Assembly (NCBI GenBank): GCA_030247855.1
Contig: JAPDRN010000010.1
Location: 372,001 to 436,000, forward strand
DNA: 64,000 nucleotides
From: Knufia peltigerae
Taxonomy: Eukaryota; Ascomycota; Eurotiomycetes; Chaetothyriales; Trichomeriaceae
Reading direction: 5' to 3'
Of this stretch, positions 19,820 through 30,266 are shown piece after piece. Both the position numbers and the translations under genes were made by a program. The first letter of the stretch is position 1; each line of letters begins with the position of its first letter. Under the pieces are notes generated by a model. The model ran no database searches. It was not told the DNA's origin and worked only from the letters and a program-made list of their open reading frames with translations.

Positions 19820-21835
19820 ATGGGACCGGTGAAGGCTTCTTCGTCGACGGCCGGCTTCTTTCAAGAACTACCGGTCGTTCCACCTCAATATACGAGTTCG
19901 AAGACAAGCCCAGGTCCATCCGAACCTTCTGACTCGAATACTGCCACATCCGACGACCCAGCTCTGCCCCGTGTTCTATCATTATATCTTCCCACACCCA
20001 CGCCGCGAGAAATCTCAAAGCACCTCCATGACTTTTCACGTCTCGTCCTGTCGCCGTCGACCCTGAGGCACACGGTCGACTGTGAGACGGACCAGCCGAC
20101 ACTGCACCCGCTCAACACGTTCGGCGAAGAGAACAAGGCGTCACCCCTCCGCACCGGCGAGGGCTGGCGGGCTCTCAAACGGATCCAGACCAGAGCCGGC
20201 GTCGTGGGCCACGGCTACGCCCACCCTTCGATCCACGCCCCTTTCAACCGGCGCGTGCACCAATTCGCGACGCTCCAGCTCTGGGACGGCACCGCCGCAC
20301 TCACGACATGTCCCATGGCCATGACTGACGGGGCCGCCGTGCTCTTGCGCCGTCACCTCCAGGATGCTGACGACCTGCGGCAGCCCGGCCGGGCCGACGT
20401 CTTTCTCGAATCCTACCACCGGCTCATCTCTCTGGACCCAACCTACGCCTGGACCTCGGGACAGTGGATGACGGAACGCACCGGCGGCAGCGACGTGAGC
20501 GGCACCGAAACCGTCGCTCGCCTTATGACGCCGCAAGAACTCGAATGCGACGCCGCAGCATCTCGCGACAAGGACGCCCACGGCCTCCCCCTCGGCCCCT
20601 GGAGCATAAGCGGATACAAATGGTTCTCGTCCGCCACAGACGCCGACATGACCATCCTGTTGGCCCAGACAGGGAAAGGGCTGAGCGCGTTCTACGCCCC
20701 TCTTCGTCGTCGGGTCGGCGACAGCCACCAGACCGAAATGAACGGGGTCCGGCCCATCCGACTCAAATCCAAGCTCGGCACAAAGGGTCTCCCGACCGCC
20801 GAACTCGAAGTTTCCAACATGCGCGCCTACCTCATCGGCGAACAAGGCCAGGGCGTCAAAGAGATCAGCTCCATCCTCAACATCACCCGCCTGCACACGG
20901 CGCGGGGTGGAGCGGGATACTTGGCCCGCGGCCTCGCCGTCTCCAGAGCGTACACCCGCGTCCGCCGCGTCCGGGGCGGTCTACTATCCGACAACCCACA
21001 GCACCTGGCGTGGATGGCTGGCGAGACCGTCAAATACGTTGCCAACACTCACCTGGTGTTCTTCGGTGTCGCATTGCTCGGGGGCTCCGAACAGGGTCAC
21101 GACACCGTCACGCGAGGCACACGCGCTGCGGGCACGGGCGGCGGCGGCGACGTCCTCCTGCCTCGCGGAAAGGAAACGGCCGACCTTTTGCTCAGGATCG
21201 TCACTCCCGTGATGAAATCCCAAGTCTCCATGAACAGCGTGTCCGGCTTGAGGGCGTGCATGGAATCCCTTGGGGGAGTGGGCTATTGCGAGAACAACGA
21301 GGACGGCGGGATCCTGAACATTGCGAGGCTGTTCAGGGACAGCGTCGTCGGCACCATATGGGAAGGGACCACGAGCGTCATGGCCGAGGACGTGTTGCGT
21401 GTCATCAACAACTCGAAGACGAAGCAGAGTGACGTCTTGGATTCGGTTTTTGGAACTTGGACCCGTCGTGTCCTGAAAGCGGTCCAGAACGAATTCACCC
21501 TCGTCGAATGTCGGGCCGTGTCGAATCGGTACAAGACCCTGAAAGATATGGTCGATCGGCTCGACATGCAACAATTACTTCGTCGCGGAAGAGAGATCCT
21601 CGAACATGTCGAGGCGGTCGCGTGCGCTTGTCTGCTCATGTACGATGCCTGCAGTGACGGCGACGAAGTCGCCAAGGCCATTGCCAAAAGGTGGATCAGG
21701 TCGAATGCCCTGCCGGCAGACGTCACAGCTCTCGCAGAAGAAGCGGTGGATTGGAAAAAGGAAGTCGAAATGGATAGGAGGATCTTCCTAGGGTCAGATA
21801 CTACAAAACCTAACCAGTTACCAGCAAGACTATGA
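19820..21835 (+). CDS. AidB-type acyl-CoA dehydrogenase, likely peroxisomal
   Basis: An intronless protein of 671 residues. I chose the ATG at 19820 (MGPVKASSSTAGFFQELP) because the frame upstream has no other ATG. The acyl-CoA dehydrogenase fold is clear: an N-terminal helical part with HPSIHAPFNRRVHQFA, the FAD/substrate motif MTERTGGSDVSGTE (residues about 217-230), SGYKWFSSATDADM, KLGTKGLPTAEL, and the C-terminal domain with LESLGGVGYCENNEDGG and IWEGTTSVMAEDVLR. The layout matches the AidB branch (isovaleryl-CoA dehydrogenase-like). The protein ends in ARL, which fits the PTS1 consensus [SAC]-[KRH]-[LM], so peroxisomal import is likely. Third positions are strongly GC. A tail-to-tail neighbour (GTPase) begins 100 bases downstream. 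Confidence 0.9.
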   Translation: MGPVKASSSTAGFFQELPVVPPQYTSSKTSPGPSEPSDSNTATSDDPALPRVLSLYLPTPTPREISKHLHDFSRLVLSPSTLRHTVDCETDQPTLHPLNTFGEENKASPLRTGEGWRALKRIQTRAGVVGHGYAHPSIHAPFNRRVHQFATLQLWDGTAALTTCPMAMTDGAAVLLRRHLQDADDLRQPGRADVFLESYHRLISLDPTYAWTSGQWMTERTGGSDVSGTETVARLMTPQELECDAAASRDKDAHGLPLGPWSISGYKWFSSATDADMTILLAQTGKGLSAFYAPLRRRVGDSHQTEMNGVRPIRLKSKLGTKGLPTAELEVSNMRAYLIGEQGQGVKEISSILNITRLHTARGGAGYLARGLAVSRAYTRVRRVRGGLLSDNPQHLAWMAGETVKYVANTHLVFFGVALLGGSEQGHDTVTRGTRAAGTGGGGDVLLPRGKETADLLLRIVTPVMKSQVSMNSVSGLRACMESLGGVGYCENNEDGGILNIARLFRDSVVGTIWEGTTSVMAEDVLRVINNSKTKQSDVLDSVFGTWTRRVLKAVQNEFTLVECRAVSNRYKTLKDMVDRLDMQQLLRRGREILEHVEAVACACLLMYDACSDGDEVAKAIAKRWIRSNALPADVTALAEEAVDWKKEVEMDRRIFLGSDTTKPNQLPARL

Positions 21836-21937
21836 TGAGAGACAGTCACGGAATATAGTATTATATGTGAAGGCTCGGTATAGCTGATCTCATGGTGATA
21901 CATAACTTTCCTTTGCAAACGTCGATACATCAATGTG

Positions 21938-24634
21938 TCAGCTAAACAGATCACTGATCTTGCCAACAAATCCAGCTAATCCAGATGGATTCAGCGCCGC
22001 AGCTCCCGTTACAGGACCAGGGGCTGTGACTGTAGGTACAACGAGAATCGAGTCCCCGAGATTCATCCATTCCACTGTACTCACGAATTGAAAAGATATT
22101 TCAATCACCTTTAGTCCTTCACCAGACACGGATCTTTCCGGGCCTTCCATCGCATCTTTACCGTCGAAAGAGAACATTTCCGCCTCTTGCTGGGAAGTGT
22201 CAAACCCATCCCCTTGTACTTGTTCATTCGTGGCCATGGCAATTATCTTGACTGCTGCACGAATGCTGTTGACGTAGACGATAGCGTGACCACCTAGTAT
22301 TAGTGGCGGCATGGTAGGATGGGAGAAATCAATGGTTGAGAAAGTTGCAGAAAAAGAACGACATCCAGAAGGTCGCTCGTGGGCATCTATCAACACCATA
22401 CCCTTGCGAGCCTTCTGCAGGTCTACGACGAGATCCCGATGGTCGTCGATGGATACAACTCCAATAGTTCCAGTTTCTCCAGGACCCATTCGAGTGACTG
22501 GGAGTCGGAGACTACGAAGCGAAACCACCTTCACCCGCACATAGACTGGTATCAACTGAGTGGCACTGAGAGACATCCTTGGGCTGTCTTGGTACGACCG
22601 CGAAAAGATACCGGCCCTTTTTGGAACAGATACAGCTTCAGTACTGTAGGATTTTGATTTCAAGATCGACCTGGACGCTTGTGGGGAGTTTTGTTCCTGG
22701 TCGATGGCGAATGGTCCAAGATCCAACACGTCTCCTACAGACAATCTGCCTTGAGAAACCAGCCCGCAAAGAACTACACCTTGGTTCTTGTGATCGACAT
22801 GTGCATCCTGGGTGTACACGCGTGAAGGGGGTATGCTGAAGACCTCATCGACCTGGAAAAGGATTGAAATCCCAGGACTTGTGTTTGAACGAGACGACAT
22901 CCAGTCACCAGATATTGTGATCGGGACTGAGCGTAGTAAAGCATGTACCTTGGCGATCCCTTGGCCTGTCACTGTACTGGTCATTAGAATAGGAACCTTT
23001 CTGCCAGCATTGCCGTCTTCCATTGATGCAACAAGTCGGTCGGCCTCAGCTTGCTCCTGGTCTGGAACGGATTGTAGTTCTGGCGCGAAGCCACCAGCTT
23101 CAGGCACTGCAACTGTCCCCAGGCTGTTTCCTAGTACCACAGGTACCTTTCCAGAGGCTTTCAGAGCTGAAAGTAGCTTTGTCAAAACCGAACGGAGGCC
23201 AGTCTTATTTGCGAGATCCATCTTGGTTATGACTATGATGAGAGGTAAATCTAATCGCAGACATAGATCAAGATGGCATAGCGAAAAATCAACCCGCTTT
23301 GCTGCTATGTGGTCTGCAGAACTTATGCTGGTAGTGACTGTTTCGCTAGACTGGCTTGGATTGCTCTCATTATCATCTGCCGCAACGCAGAGAACAGTCC
23401 AGGATGGCTTCCAAGATATTAGGCTACGAAAGGTCGACTTTGCAAATCGAGGAAGGCCGGGAGAATCGGACAAAAATACCAAGCGATCTGCTAGGTTGTG
23501 TATATCTGTCCAAGAAGAAACGTTGCCTGAGGCATAGTTGACGACGGGACTTTGGCATGCTCGGTCAGTCTGATAGCCAACAAGTTCTTGTGCTACAGAA
23601 CTTGTAACTCCGGAAGCAATTTCGTGTCGATGTTTAAGCAGTGACAATCTGCTTTTCCCACGGCCGTTGTCGAGAGTGGATGTCGAGATCGTTCCAAGGA
23701 GAGTAGACTTGCCTGAAGAAGCAGCCCCAACCAGTGTGACCCGAAACTGTTCCGTTGAGGCCCCCTCGACTACACGATCACGATATCTCTCTTCCACGAT
23801 GCTTGCTCCGGAGTCAAGGGCCGTCACGGGCTCGTTTAGATCCGTGGTCGTTCGCGAGTCTGGGAAGACTAAAACTTCCGCAACCCAAAGTCCGTCCTCT
23901 TGCAAGCGGACCTTGTCCGAACGAAGCTCGGGATCCACCCTTTCGCCAGGCCCTACCAGAACTCTCCGAAGCACAATGGTGGTACAGCCTAGACTGGTGG
24001 CCATGGTTTCAAGGTTGCCCAGGCTCTCCTGCAGTTCTTCGCCCGTCAGGCCGACCAGCGTCCCGTCATCAGCCACACCGATTTCGTACAGCGCGCCTTG
24101 ACTTTCTTCCAAGCCGGGCAAGAGCCTAAATGGTCTCTCAGGCACGCCTGACCTTGGGCCTGCTTCAGGAAGCATCGGCAAGACGAGATCGGCATTTGAA
24201 GAGGAGTGAAAAGGGGATGACTGCTGCAGTCTCCACAGCAGCTGTGTGGTCAATTGCTGAAGCCTGAGTTGACGGGCCTGTGCAGATGGCTGGCCCAAAG
24301 GGCGTCCCAGTGTCGAGTCGCCTGAAGTGTATGTCTGCCTGTCCGGCGCATGGGAGCCCGCCGGAGATAGGTCTGGACTCGTGGCCGCGGGCTCGTTTAG
24401 AGCAGCCCTACGCCTTGGGCGCAGAAGCAGGTGCAACTTGTATTCTGTGGGACCATCCTGCCTTTCCGGTTCCAGCTTCTCAACAAGAGGGGTAGTGAGG
24501 ACACGCGTATCTTGGAAATTGTCCCCAATGGTAGTCTCAACATTCTGCGATGGCTGCGGAGTTGAGGTTCCCGGGGTGGACCATGGCGAATGTATTCGAG
24601 GAGGTTCGTCTTGGTAGGTAAATATGGATGCCAT
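21938..24634 (-). CDS. GTP-binding protein, GTPBP1/GTPBP2-like translational GTPase
   Basis: An intronless protein of 898 residues. About 140 disordered residues come first, then a conserved region with LYEIGVADDGTLVGL. The EF-Tu-like G domain follows: P-loop GAASSGKST at 303-311, DSPG at 390-393 (G3, DxPG form) and TKMD at 470-473 (G4). After it come beta-barrel segments (VYTQDAHVDHKNQGVVLCG; LSATQLIPVYVRVKVVSLRS; MGPGETGTIGV) as in EF-Tu domains 2 and 3. GTPBP1/2 family members act in translation surveillance and ribosome rescue in animals; the fungal homologues are little studied, so the role is inferred. G1 has Ala-Ala-Ser where EF-Tu has H-V-D, as expected for this family. The gene ends 103 bases from the end of the AidB-like gene. 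Confidence 0.85.
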   Translation of the reverse strand: MASIFTYQDEPPRIHSPWSTPGTSTPQPSQNVETTIGDNFQDTRVLTTPLVEKLEPERQDGPTEYKLHLLLRPRRRAALNEPAATSPDLSPAGSHAPDRQTYTSGDSTLGRPLGQPSAQARQLRLQQLTTQLLWRLQQSSPFHSSSNADLVLPMLPEAGPRSGVPERPFRLLPGLEESQGALYEIGVADDGTLVGLTGEELQESLGNLETMATSLGCTTIVLRRVLVGPGERVDPELRSDKVRLQEDGLWVAEVLVFPDSRTTTDLNEPVTALDSGASIVEERYRDRVVEGASTEQFRVTLVGAASSGKSTLLGTISTSTLDNGRGKSRLSLLKHRHEIASGVTSSVAQELVGYQTDRACQSPVVNYASGNVSSWTDIHNLADRLVFLSDSPGLPRFAKSTFRSLISWKPSWTVLCVAADDNESNPSQSSETVTTSISSADHIAAKRVDFSLCHLDLCLRLDLPLIIVITKMDLANKTGLRSVLTKLLSALKASGKVPVVLGNSLGTVAVPEAGGFAPELQSVPDQEQAEADRLVASMEDGNAGRKVPILMTSTVTGQGIAKVHALLRSVPITISGDWMSSRSNTSPGISILFQVDEVFSIPPSRVYTQDAHVDHKNQGVVLCGLVSQGRLSVGDVLDLGPFAIDQEQNSPQASRSILKSKSYSTEAVSVPKRAGIFSRSYQDSPRMSLSATQLIPVYVRVKVVSLRSLRLPVTRMGPGETGTIGVVSIDDHRDLVVDLQKARKGMVLIDAHERPSGCRSFSATFSTIDFSHPTMPPLILGGHAIVYVNSIRAAVKIIAMATNEQVQGDGFDTSQQEAEMFSFDGKDAMEGPERSVSGEGLKVIEISFQFVSTVEWMNLGDSILVVPTVTAPGPVTGAAALNPSGLAGFVGKISDLFS

Positions 24635-25183
24635 GACTGTAATATTACCAGCGTGAATCTATCCACCTCTTTCAACCTTCATATGAGATTCTGCCGTAAC
24701 ACCAGCCGTAATATCGATAATGAACGGGTTATTGTGTGAGAGTAGTAGAGCATTTGGGCCAGACGAAGGCACATTTTTGCTATTGATGAACGAGAGGTCT
24801 TTTGGTGCGAATTAGTTATGTTCTGGATTTGAGAGTCTCGGTCAAGCACATGGCAGTCTCGTAGAGAAGTCAGGCGTACTCGTAGAAAGAGATATGTCTG
24901 TGACTTGAGTCATTCCGGACAAACTTGACCACGAGTCACTAACAAGACGGACAGAGGCGCGAAGCAGCGAGTCAATCGTTGCATGTGACATCACGCTCCT
25001 GACTCGGCAAAGCGCCTTCACCATTCTACATTCCCAACTCATTTTCGTTTCCTCTCGACCACATCTGGCACATGAAGTACATTACAACTATGCAAGTCTA
25101 TAGCGTGACTTCATTCACCTAAAATGTCCCAAACGACTTGAGATGACGCTTTGCGGCCAAAAAATGTTGCTCTCATATGAGTG
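24635..25183. other. Intergenic spacer
   Basis: Holds the promoter of the GTPase gene (-) and the 3' flank of the zinc transporter gene (-). No supported coding sequence. Confidence 0.45.
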
Positions 25184-26956
25184 TTAACCACAACATGTCA
25201 AATCCTCGCATAGAGTCGCTCCACAACCCAGCATGCAAGAGGCATCCTCAGCGTTCCTACGCCTCAGTCCCTCACCTACTGGCTGACTCTCGGCGCCAGA
25301 AGCACTTTGTGTTGGCGCCAGCAACTCCGGCTGAAGAGTAGCCGAGTGGACGCCATAGGCATGAAAACACTCTTTAATTGTGCTAGCAAGGGTCATGAAA
25401 TCCGCCATGGCCTCGTCGGACACAACAATATGAGCCGAAGCCACTGCTTTTTGCTGATTCAGGCGCCAGATATGCAGTTCATGTACTGCTAGTACACCAT
25501 CGATCTGCAACCCTACTGAGTGATTGCCTCGATTTTGTTTTCGGGGGGAAGAATGGACACGTACCGTTTCGATGTCATGTTTCACATCGTTGGGATCCAA
25601 TCCTCGAGGAACAGTTTGCATGAGGATGGCGCCAGTTCTCTTGACTACATATTGTCAGAGGGGAAACACCAAAGGGGTGGGTTAAACACATACCTAACGG
25701 GATGGCAGAGAACAAGATCATCAATGAAATCGCCATACTAACAGCTGGATCGGCGTAGAACCTTGCGGAATACTTGGCCTTCCAGATGACTGCAGCAGCA
25801 ATAATGACGCCGACGTTGTTGGCAGCATCGCCAATGACGTGCAACAAAACACCCATCATGCCGAGATCATGATCGTGGCCTTTTTTTGTAGACCTGGTGG
25901 AATCTTCATGGCGGTGAGTGCTATGACTATGTCCGGCCTGTACGAGTATGGCCACGTCAGTATTCTGCAAAAGACAGACTTCCAGCACGCAGGAGCCACT
26001 TACGTTCACCGCACCCATATCAACGTCACTGGTTGCACCAATACCCTGATTCACAGCCTGGTGAACATCATGGTCGTGTTCTGTTTATTGAATTAGATTC
26101 GCCGCATCGCTCTCTCATCAGACTCAACATACCGTGTAGGAAGGCGGCGCTGATGACATTAAGACCAAAGCCAACGCATCCAACAATCAAAACAAGCTTA
26201 GGATTCTCGACTCCTACGATGACGGTGAGCTATCTGTGTTGTGTCGTGTCGTGTCATGTCCAAAAAAAGGTCAAGGTAGTCTTACGTTTCAAGTCGATGA
26301 ATCTCTCCACCGCTTGCAAAAAGATACTAACACCCAATGCAAGTAGGAAGACGCCATTGAAGAAGCCACCCAAGAGATTTGCTCTCTGCCAACCGAAGGA
26401 AAGTTCTTTGGGAGAATGACTTCGTTCTGAGATCTGTGTTGGTAAAAAGTTTCGATTAGCTTATTCCATAAGGGGTACAGGGGTAACAAGGGGTATAGGG
26501 AGTATAGGGAGCAAATCCCATACATATACGGAGTAGGGATAGAGATACTGGGGAATGTTTTACCTTGAATGCAACAAATGCCACAACGAAGCCAACCAGA
26601 TCGTTTAACTAGGACACACAAAACGCAAAAAGTTAGCAATCTCATCTTCGCAGCGCGGAAAAATCACTGAAAGTTGAATTCCTTACATAATGGAAAGCAT
26701 CAGCCACTAGAGCCAACGACTTTGTGTAGAACCCGACTAAGACAGGGGGTGAACATTAGTTACTCTGTGGTCTTCGTATCGGAGTCTTTGGTACGGTTGG
26801 CGAGGCTTTTTCCCTCTTGGGCGGGGAGGGAACAAGGGACCTCCTGTCGAGTGCAGTTGAGGTTGTTCGAAACTCACCTCCGATTTCCGCAAGGAAAAAG
26901 GAAAACGATATTCCGATAATGATCATCAATCGTTGAGGTTTGGTGAGGTTGAACAT
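25184..26956 (-). CDS. ZRC1: Cation diffusion facilitator, ZRC1/COT1-type vacuolar zinc transporter
   Basis: Nine exons, all joining in frame to 374 residues: 26956-26878, 26736-26687, 26608-26564, 26433-26286, 26213-26133, 26080-26004, 25937-25694, 25644-25565 and 25504-25184. Metal-site motifs of the CDF family are present: HYLND (HxxxD, helix 2) and HVIGD (HxxxD, helix 5). His-rich loop segments are EHDHDVH and AGHSHSTHRHE...HDHD. The family's FGWQRANLLGGFFNGVFLLALG is present, and the cytosolic domain has GVLAVHELHIWRL. The C-terminus ends in a Cys cluster (CMLGCGATLCEDLTCC), as in ZRC1 relatives. These proteins move Zn2+ (and Co2+/Cd2+) into the vacuole in exchange for protons. Eight introns make it the most divided gene here. 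Intron 3 (26563-26434) contains short GGGGTA/TAGGGAG repeats and one TACGGAGTA nonamer. Confidence 0.93.
26527..26535. repeat. Nonamer TACGGAGTA in zinc-transporter intron 3
   Basis: An exact copy of the nonamer that is over-represented in this window. It lies inside the third intron of the ZRC1-type gene, close to short GGGGTA and TAGGGAG direct repeats at about 26465-26515. Confidence 0.7.
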
Positions 26957-27787
26957 GGTGAGTAGAGAAGGCCAGGAATAATTAGAGCAGTATGAGGATA
27001 GAAAATCATCAGAGACACAAAAATCGAGAGACAAAAAAGGATACGGGTGAGATCTTTATTAGAATCCTCGGGCAGCTTTTTATATCTGGGGTTGTACTAG
27101 TGAGCCAGGTGTTAAAAAAAGCTCCCCGGTTACAGAGAGTAATACAGTACATGGAGTTGTCTCCAAACCCTGTGACACCTTGGCTCGCGTATCACTGTCA
27201 GGCGGTGACACTTGGCGTCTGAGCAGTGGTGGAAGATCTTTGCAAGCACTCCACATTAGACAACTACATGATCCTTAACCAAGGCCAGGGGGGAAAAACA
27301 CCGAGAGACATTGGTTTCGTACTCGAACAGTGATTTACAGGGTAATCAAAACCATTGCAGTGGTTGTCACTGCAATATACGGAGAATTGGAGTATTCTAA
27401 ACCTCAGGGTACAGAGGTACTCGACCTACCGACCCGGTCTACTGCAGATTGTTCATGGCAGCAACCGTCCTATGTTGAAACCAAACCATAGACTCCGTAG
27501 CTTGGGTACGGATTTACTAAAATACTTGTATAGTAAAGATGAAACTTCGGGCTCTCGGTACCTTTTAAAGACCAAAGTTTTCAAGAATCGGACTATTTAG
27601 ATAGACAGTCTGTAGGTTACTAGGTAGCTATACTCCATGCTCCGAAAATAGGAGCAGGAGGATCCTCAGTAAAGTTGTTAAACGCTCCCCATTGTTTATG
27701 CATTTGTCCTTTTCCACCGAGCCTCGTCTTCCATGATTACTCCGTATAGTATTCAGTACCACGAATATAATCTTCGATGCCCTAAGG
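26957..27787. other. Intergenic spacer
   Basis: Holds the promoter of the zinc transporter gene and the 3' flank of the oxidoreductase gene. It has an exact TACTCCGTA at 27738-27746 and near copies at 27378 and 27492. No supported coding sequence. Confidence 0.45.
27738..27746. repeat. Nonamer TACTCCGTA, intergenic
   Basis: Exact reverse complement of TACGGAGTA, 42 bases beyond the stop of the oxidoreductase gene. Confidence 0.7.
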
Positions 27788-28968
27788 TTAATCCAGCTTG
27801 ACAACCACCTTCTGTGCACTAACACCTTGATTATATCTGTCAATAGCCGTCTGTATAGCCTCCAGTCCACCTTCCACGACCAGCGCATCTGGCTTTGCGA
27901 GGTACCTCCCCTGCTCGAGAGCTTGAGGTAGAAAATTTTTCCAGACAGCATTGTCCACTCCGGTGCCGACCATGGCTAGACCGAAGACTATGCAAAACCA
28001 TCAATGTCAGATTTATCTCCCCAGTGGTGCAGACATTTTATTCTCAGTACTTACCTTGTTCAATGCTGACGCCCTTGCGATCCAACTCCCAGAATACGGG
28101 AACAGTATTAACGACCGACGCCCCGCCACCACTGCCCACCGAGATCTCAACTGCGGCTGCAACCGTGTCTTTGTCACCAATCGCATTGACAATGCCCAGG
28201 AGTTTCTTGCCTCGCAGATAGGTGAGGATGTCGTTGATTGTGTCTGGAGCAGAACGGTCAAAGGCTCGTGCAGCGCCGAGGGATTTGACCAATTCGAAGT
28301 TGTGTTTGCCAGCGGTTGTAATGACTTCTACTCCGGCAGCCTTTGCAAGCTGAATGGCGTTGCAGCCAACGGAAGAACTGCCTCCCAGAACGAGGATCAC
28401 TCCTTCGATGCGTTTCGGAGTCAGTGACGGCACAGGAAGGCCGAGATGTTTCGGCAGAAAGAGCGCACTGCCCGCGGTCGACAATCCAATTGGTAGGACA
28501 GAGGCGGCCTCGTAACTCAATGAGTCTGGGATCGGAGCAGTAATTGCAGCTTTGACGACAGAGTATTCTTGGAAAGCTCCTGAATCTGGCGCCCGCTGTA
28601 CGTAGGAATCGCAAGATCTGTCCGTGTCATAGCCCGGTCAGCAGCGTGCTCCTTCCACCTCAACGAAACCAATACCACATGGTGATTGATTTTGGGGAAA
28701 GGACTGACGCGATCACTCTCTGACCGACAGAAAGTCCAGTCACACCGCTGCCAACCTCGACGATTTCTCCAGCAACTTCACAACCAGGGACGATTGGATA
28801 TTTGAACTTGAAAAGGTCCAGTTCTTGGACTTTGCAATCGATGGGGTTAATGGTAACTGCGGCATTCTTGACAACCACTTCGCCGATTCCTGCCGAAGGG
28901 TAAGGAGCTTCTCTTACCACCAGTTTGGCCTTGGCCTCTGGGATCCATGCTGCAAAATTGGTAGGCAT
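27788..28968 (-). CDS. Zinc-type alcohol dehydrogenase-like oxidoreductase (MDR, ToxD/trans-enoyl-reductase-like)
   Basis: Exons 28968-28709, 28617-28055 and 27987-27788 join in frame to 340 residues. The N-terminal GroES-like domain reads AAVTINPIDCKVQ and PGCEVAGEIVEVG; the Rossmann part has LVLGGSSSVGCNAIQLAKAAG (an NADPH-binding GGxxxVG variant) and ends in VVVEGGLEAIQTAIDRYNQG-like sequence. It lacks the Cys set for catalytic and structural zinc, so it is the zinc-free quinone-oxidoreductase / enoyl-reductase type. Such enzymes are often single genes or partners of polyketide synthases; no synthase is nearby, so a general detoxifying or reducing role is as likely. The first exon ends in an unusual position, GC|GTCAGT, but the joined sequence (VIASCDSYVQ, DSGAFQEYSVV) fits the family well. 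Confidence 0.88.
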
Positions 28969-29732
28969 CTTGTCCTTTTTTTGGTTAGGTAGGAGCTGAG
29001 TGCTTGTTACTGTTGCTTGCGACGTTTGAAGTATCCGTGGGATCTAAATCTTTTGTATTGAAGGACATTTGGGGTTTCGTCCACTGAAACGACGACACAT
29101 TGCTCGAATATATACCGCGACTGTCATATTCCCATGAGAATCGGGGTCGGAGGTCTGAACCCCCATCATAGCTGTGGTGATGTTGAACTTTGTAAAATTG
29201 CTTTGAAATATAAATTGTCAACACTGTAGTCTGGATGAAGAAAATACTCGGCTTGGTGTTAATCCCCGAGCCGAGTCTCCAATGAAACCAGGCCAAAGCA
29301 GGGTGTACTACTGTAAGTAAACTCGGTCGAGCATCACTAGCCGTGCTTAGATGGGCCTCCGTGGAGGGCCGCGGGCACCACGTACTCCTTTGCCTTTGAC
29401 TGTGTTTGCCTTGGATATAACGGAGTCAAACTGTACTTGGGATGTCTAACAATTGAAATTTGTGAGTACTAGCCCTTGATGTCCATGTACCTCAGGTAGA
29501 TACTCAACCCCCCCGTACAGATTATGGCAGACGAAATATGCACAGAGGCTGTCATAGGTACAATATCGAGAATACTTTCAGAATTTCATTTAGCTGGGGG
29601 GGTATCTTGGGATATATAGTCTTTGTTCAACTCATTCGTGTCACGTACCCTTCTCGTCCGTTGCGTTCGCTGTTTGACATGAATCATCAATAGTATGTGA
29701 TCTAGCCCTTGGGGAGGTTCGCTTGTAACCGA
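28969..29732. other. Intergenic spacer
   Basis: Promoter of the oxidoreductase gene and 3' flank of the Pkr1 gene. No supported coding sequence or RNA gene. Confidence 0.45.
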
Positions 29733-30266
29733 TTATTTCCCTTTCTCTTCCCCTTCTGACACCTTCTCCCATTCGCTGTCCGTACTGATATAACCTGAGC
29801 TTTCACCAAGGCTTCGCCGTCTCCGAACTGCTTCCACGCCGTCGGTCGCTCGTGGCTCTAGCAAGGTTGGAGACTTTTGTTTAGGCTTTTCGTGCCTTTG
29901 TCCTTGTCCCGCTTGTACCGCCGTAGTTTTGGCCGACTGCGGCTCGGTAGGTGCCGAAGAAGACGTCGGAGGGCCTTCGGTCTCTGTGTCGCTCGCATTT
30001 TCGGTTTCTGGACTCTTGGATCTCTTCACTTGAGCCTTGTCTGCCTCTCGTGCCTTGGAAACCTCAGTAGCAAACCAGTTGATAGAATACCAGAGCCCAC
30101 CGCAGAGTACAGACAAGATAAGGAAGTGAATCGAGTAGGTGGCGAGGAGAAGGATCAGAAGGAGGAGTTGCAAAGCTGCAAACGCGGCGTTTGTTGCAAC
30201 GAGGAGAGTCGGCGTGGGACCTGGAGTGAAGATGGAATTCCAGAGTTCCTCGAAAAATGAAGCCAT
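29733..30266 (-). CDS. PKR1: V-type ATPase assembly factor Pkr1
   Basis: An intronless protein of 177 residues. I chose the ATG at 30266 because MASFFEELWNSIFTPGPTPT is the conserved Pkr1 N-terminus; an ATG or near-ATG further up would only add nine unconserved residues. Two adjacent transmembrane helices follow (LLVATNAAFAALQLLLLILL and YSIHFLILSVLCGGLWYSI), separated by a very short turn, then INWFATEVSKARE. The rest is a charged, disordered Ser/Thr/Glu tail. Pkr1 is an ER membrane protein that helps assemble the V0 sector of the vacuolar ATPase. The next 4 kb downstream on the + strand hold only one gene. Confidence 0.9.
   Translation of the reverse strand: MASFFEELWNSIFTPGPTPTLLVATNAAFAALQLLLLILLLATYSIHFLILSVLCGGLWYSINWFATEVSKAREADKAQVKRSKSPETENASDTETEGPPTSSSAPTEPQSAKTTAVQAGQGQRHEKPKQKSPTLLEPRATDGVEAVRRRRSLGESSGYISTDSEWEKVSEGEEKGK

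Noticed and set aside
20464..21432. Arg-rich open frame of 322 codons inside the AidB-like gene
   Set aside because: A shadow in another frame caused by the high GC at third positions of the real gene.
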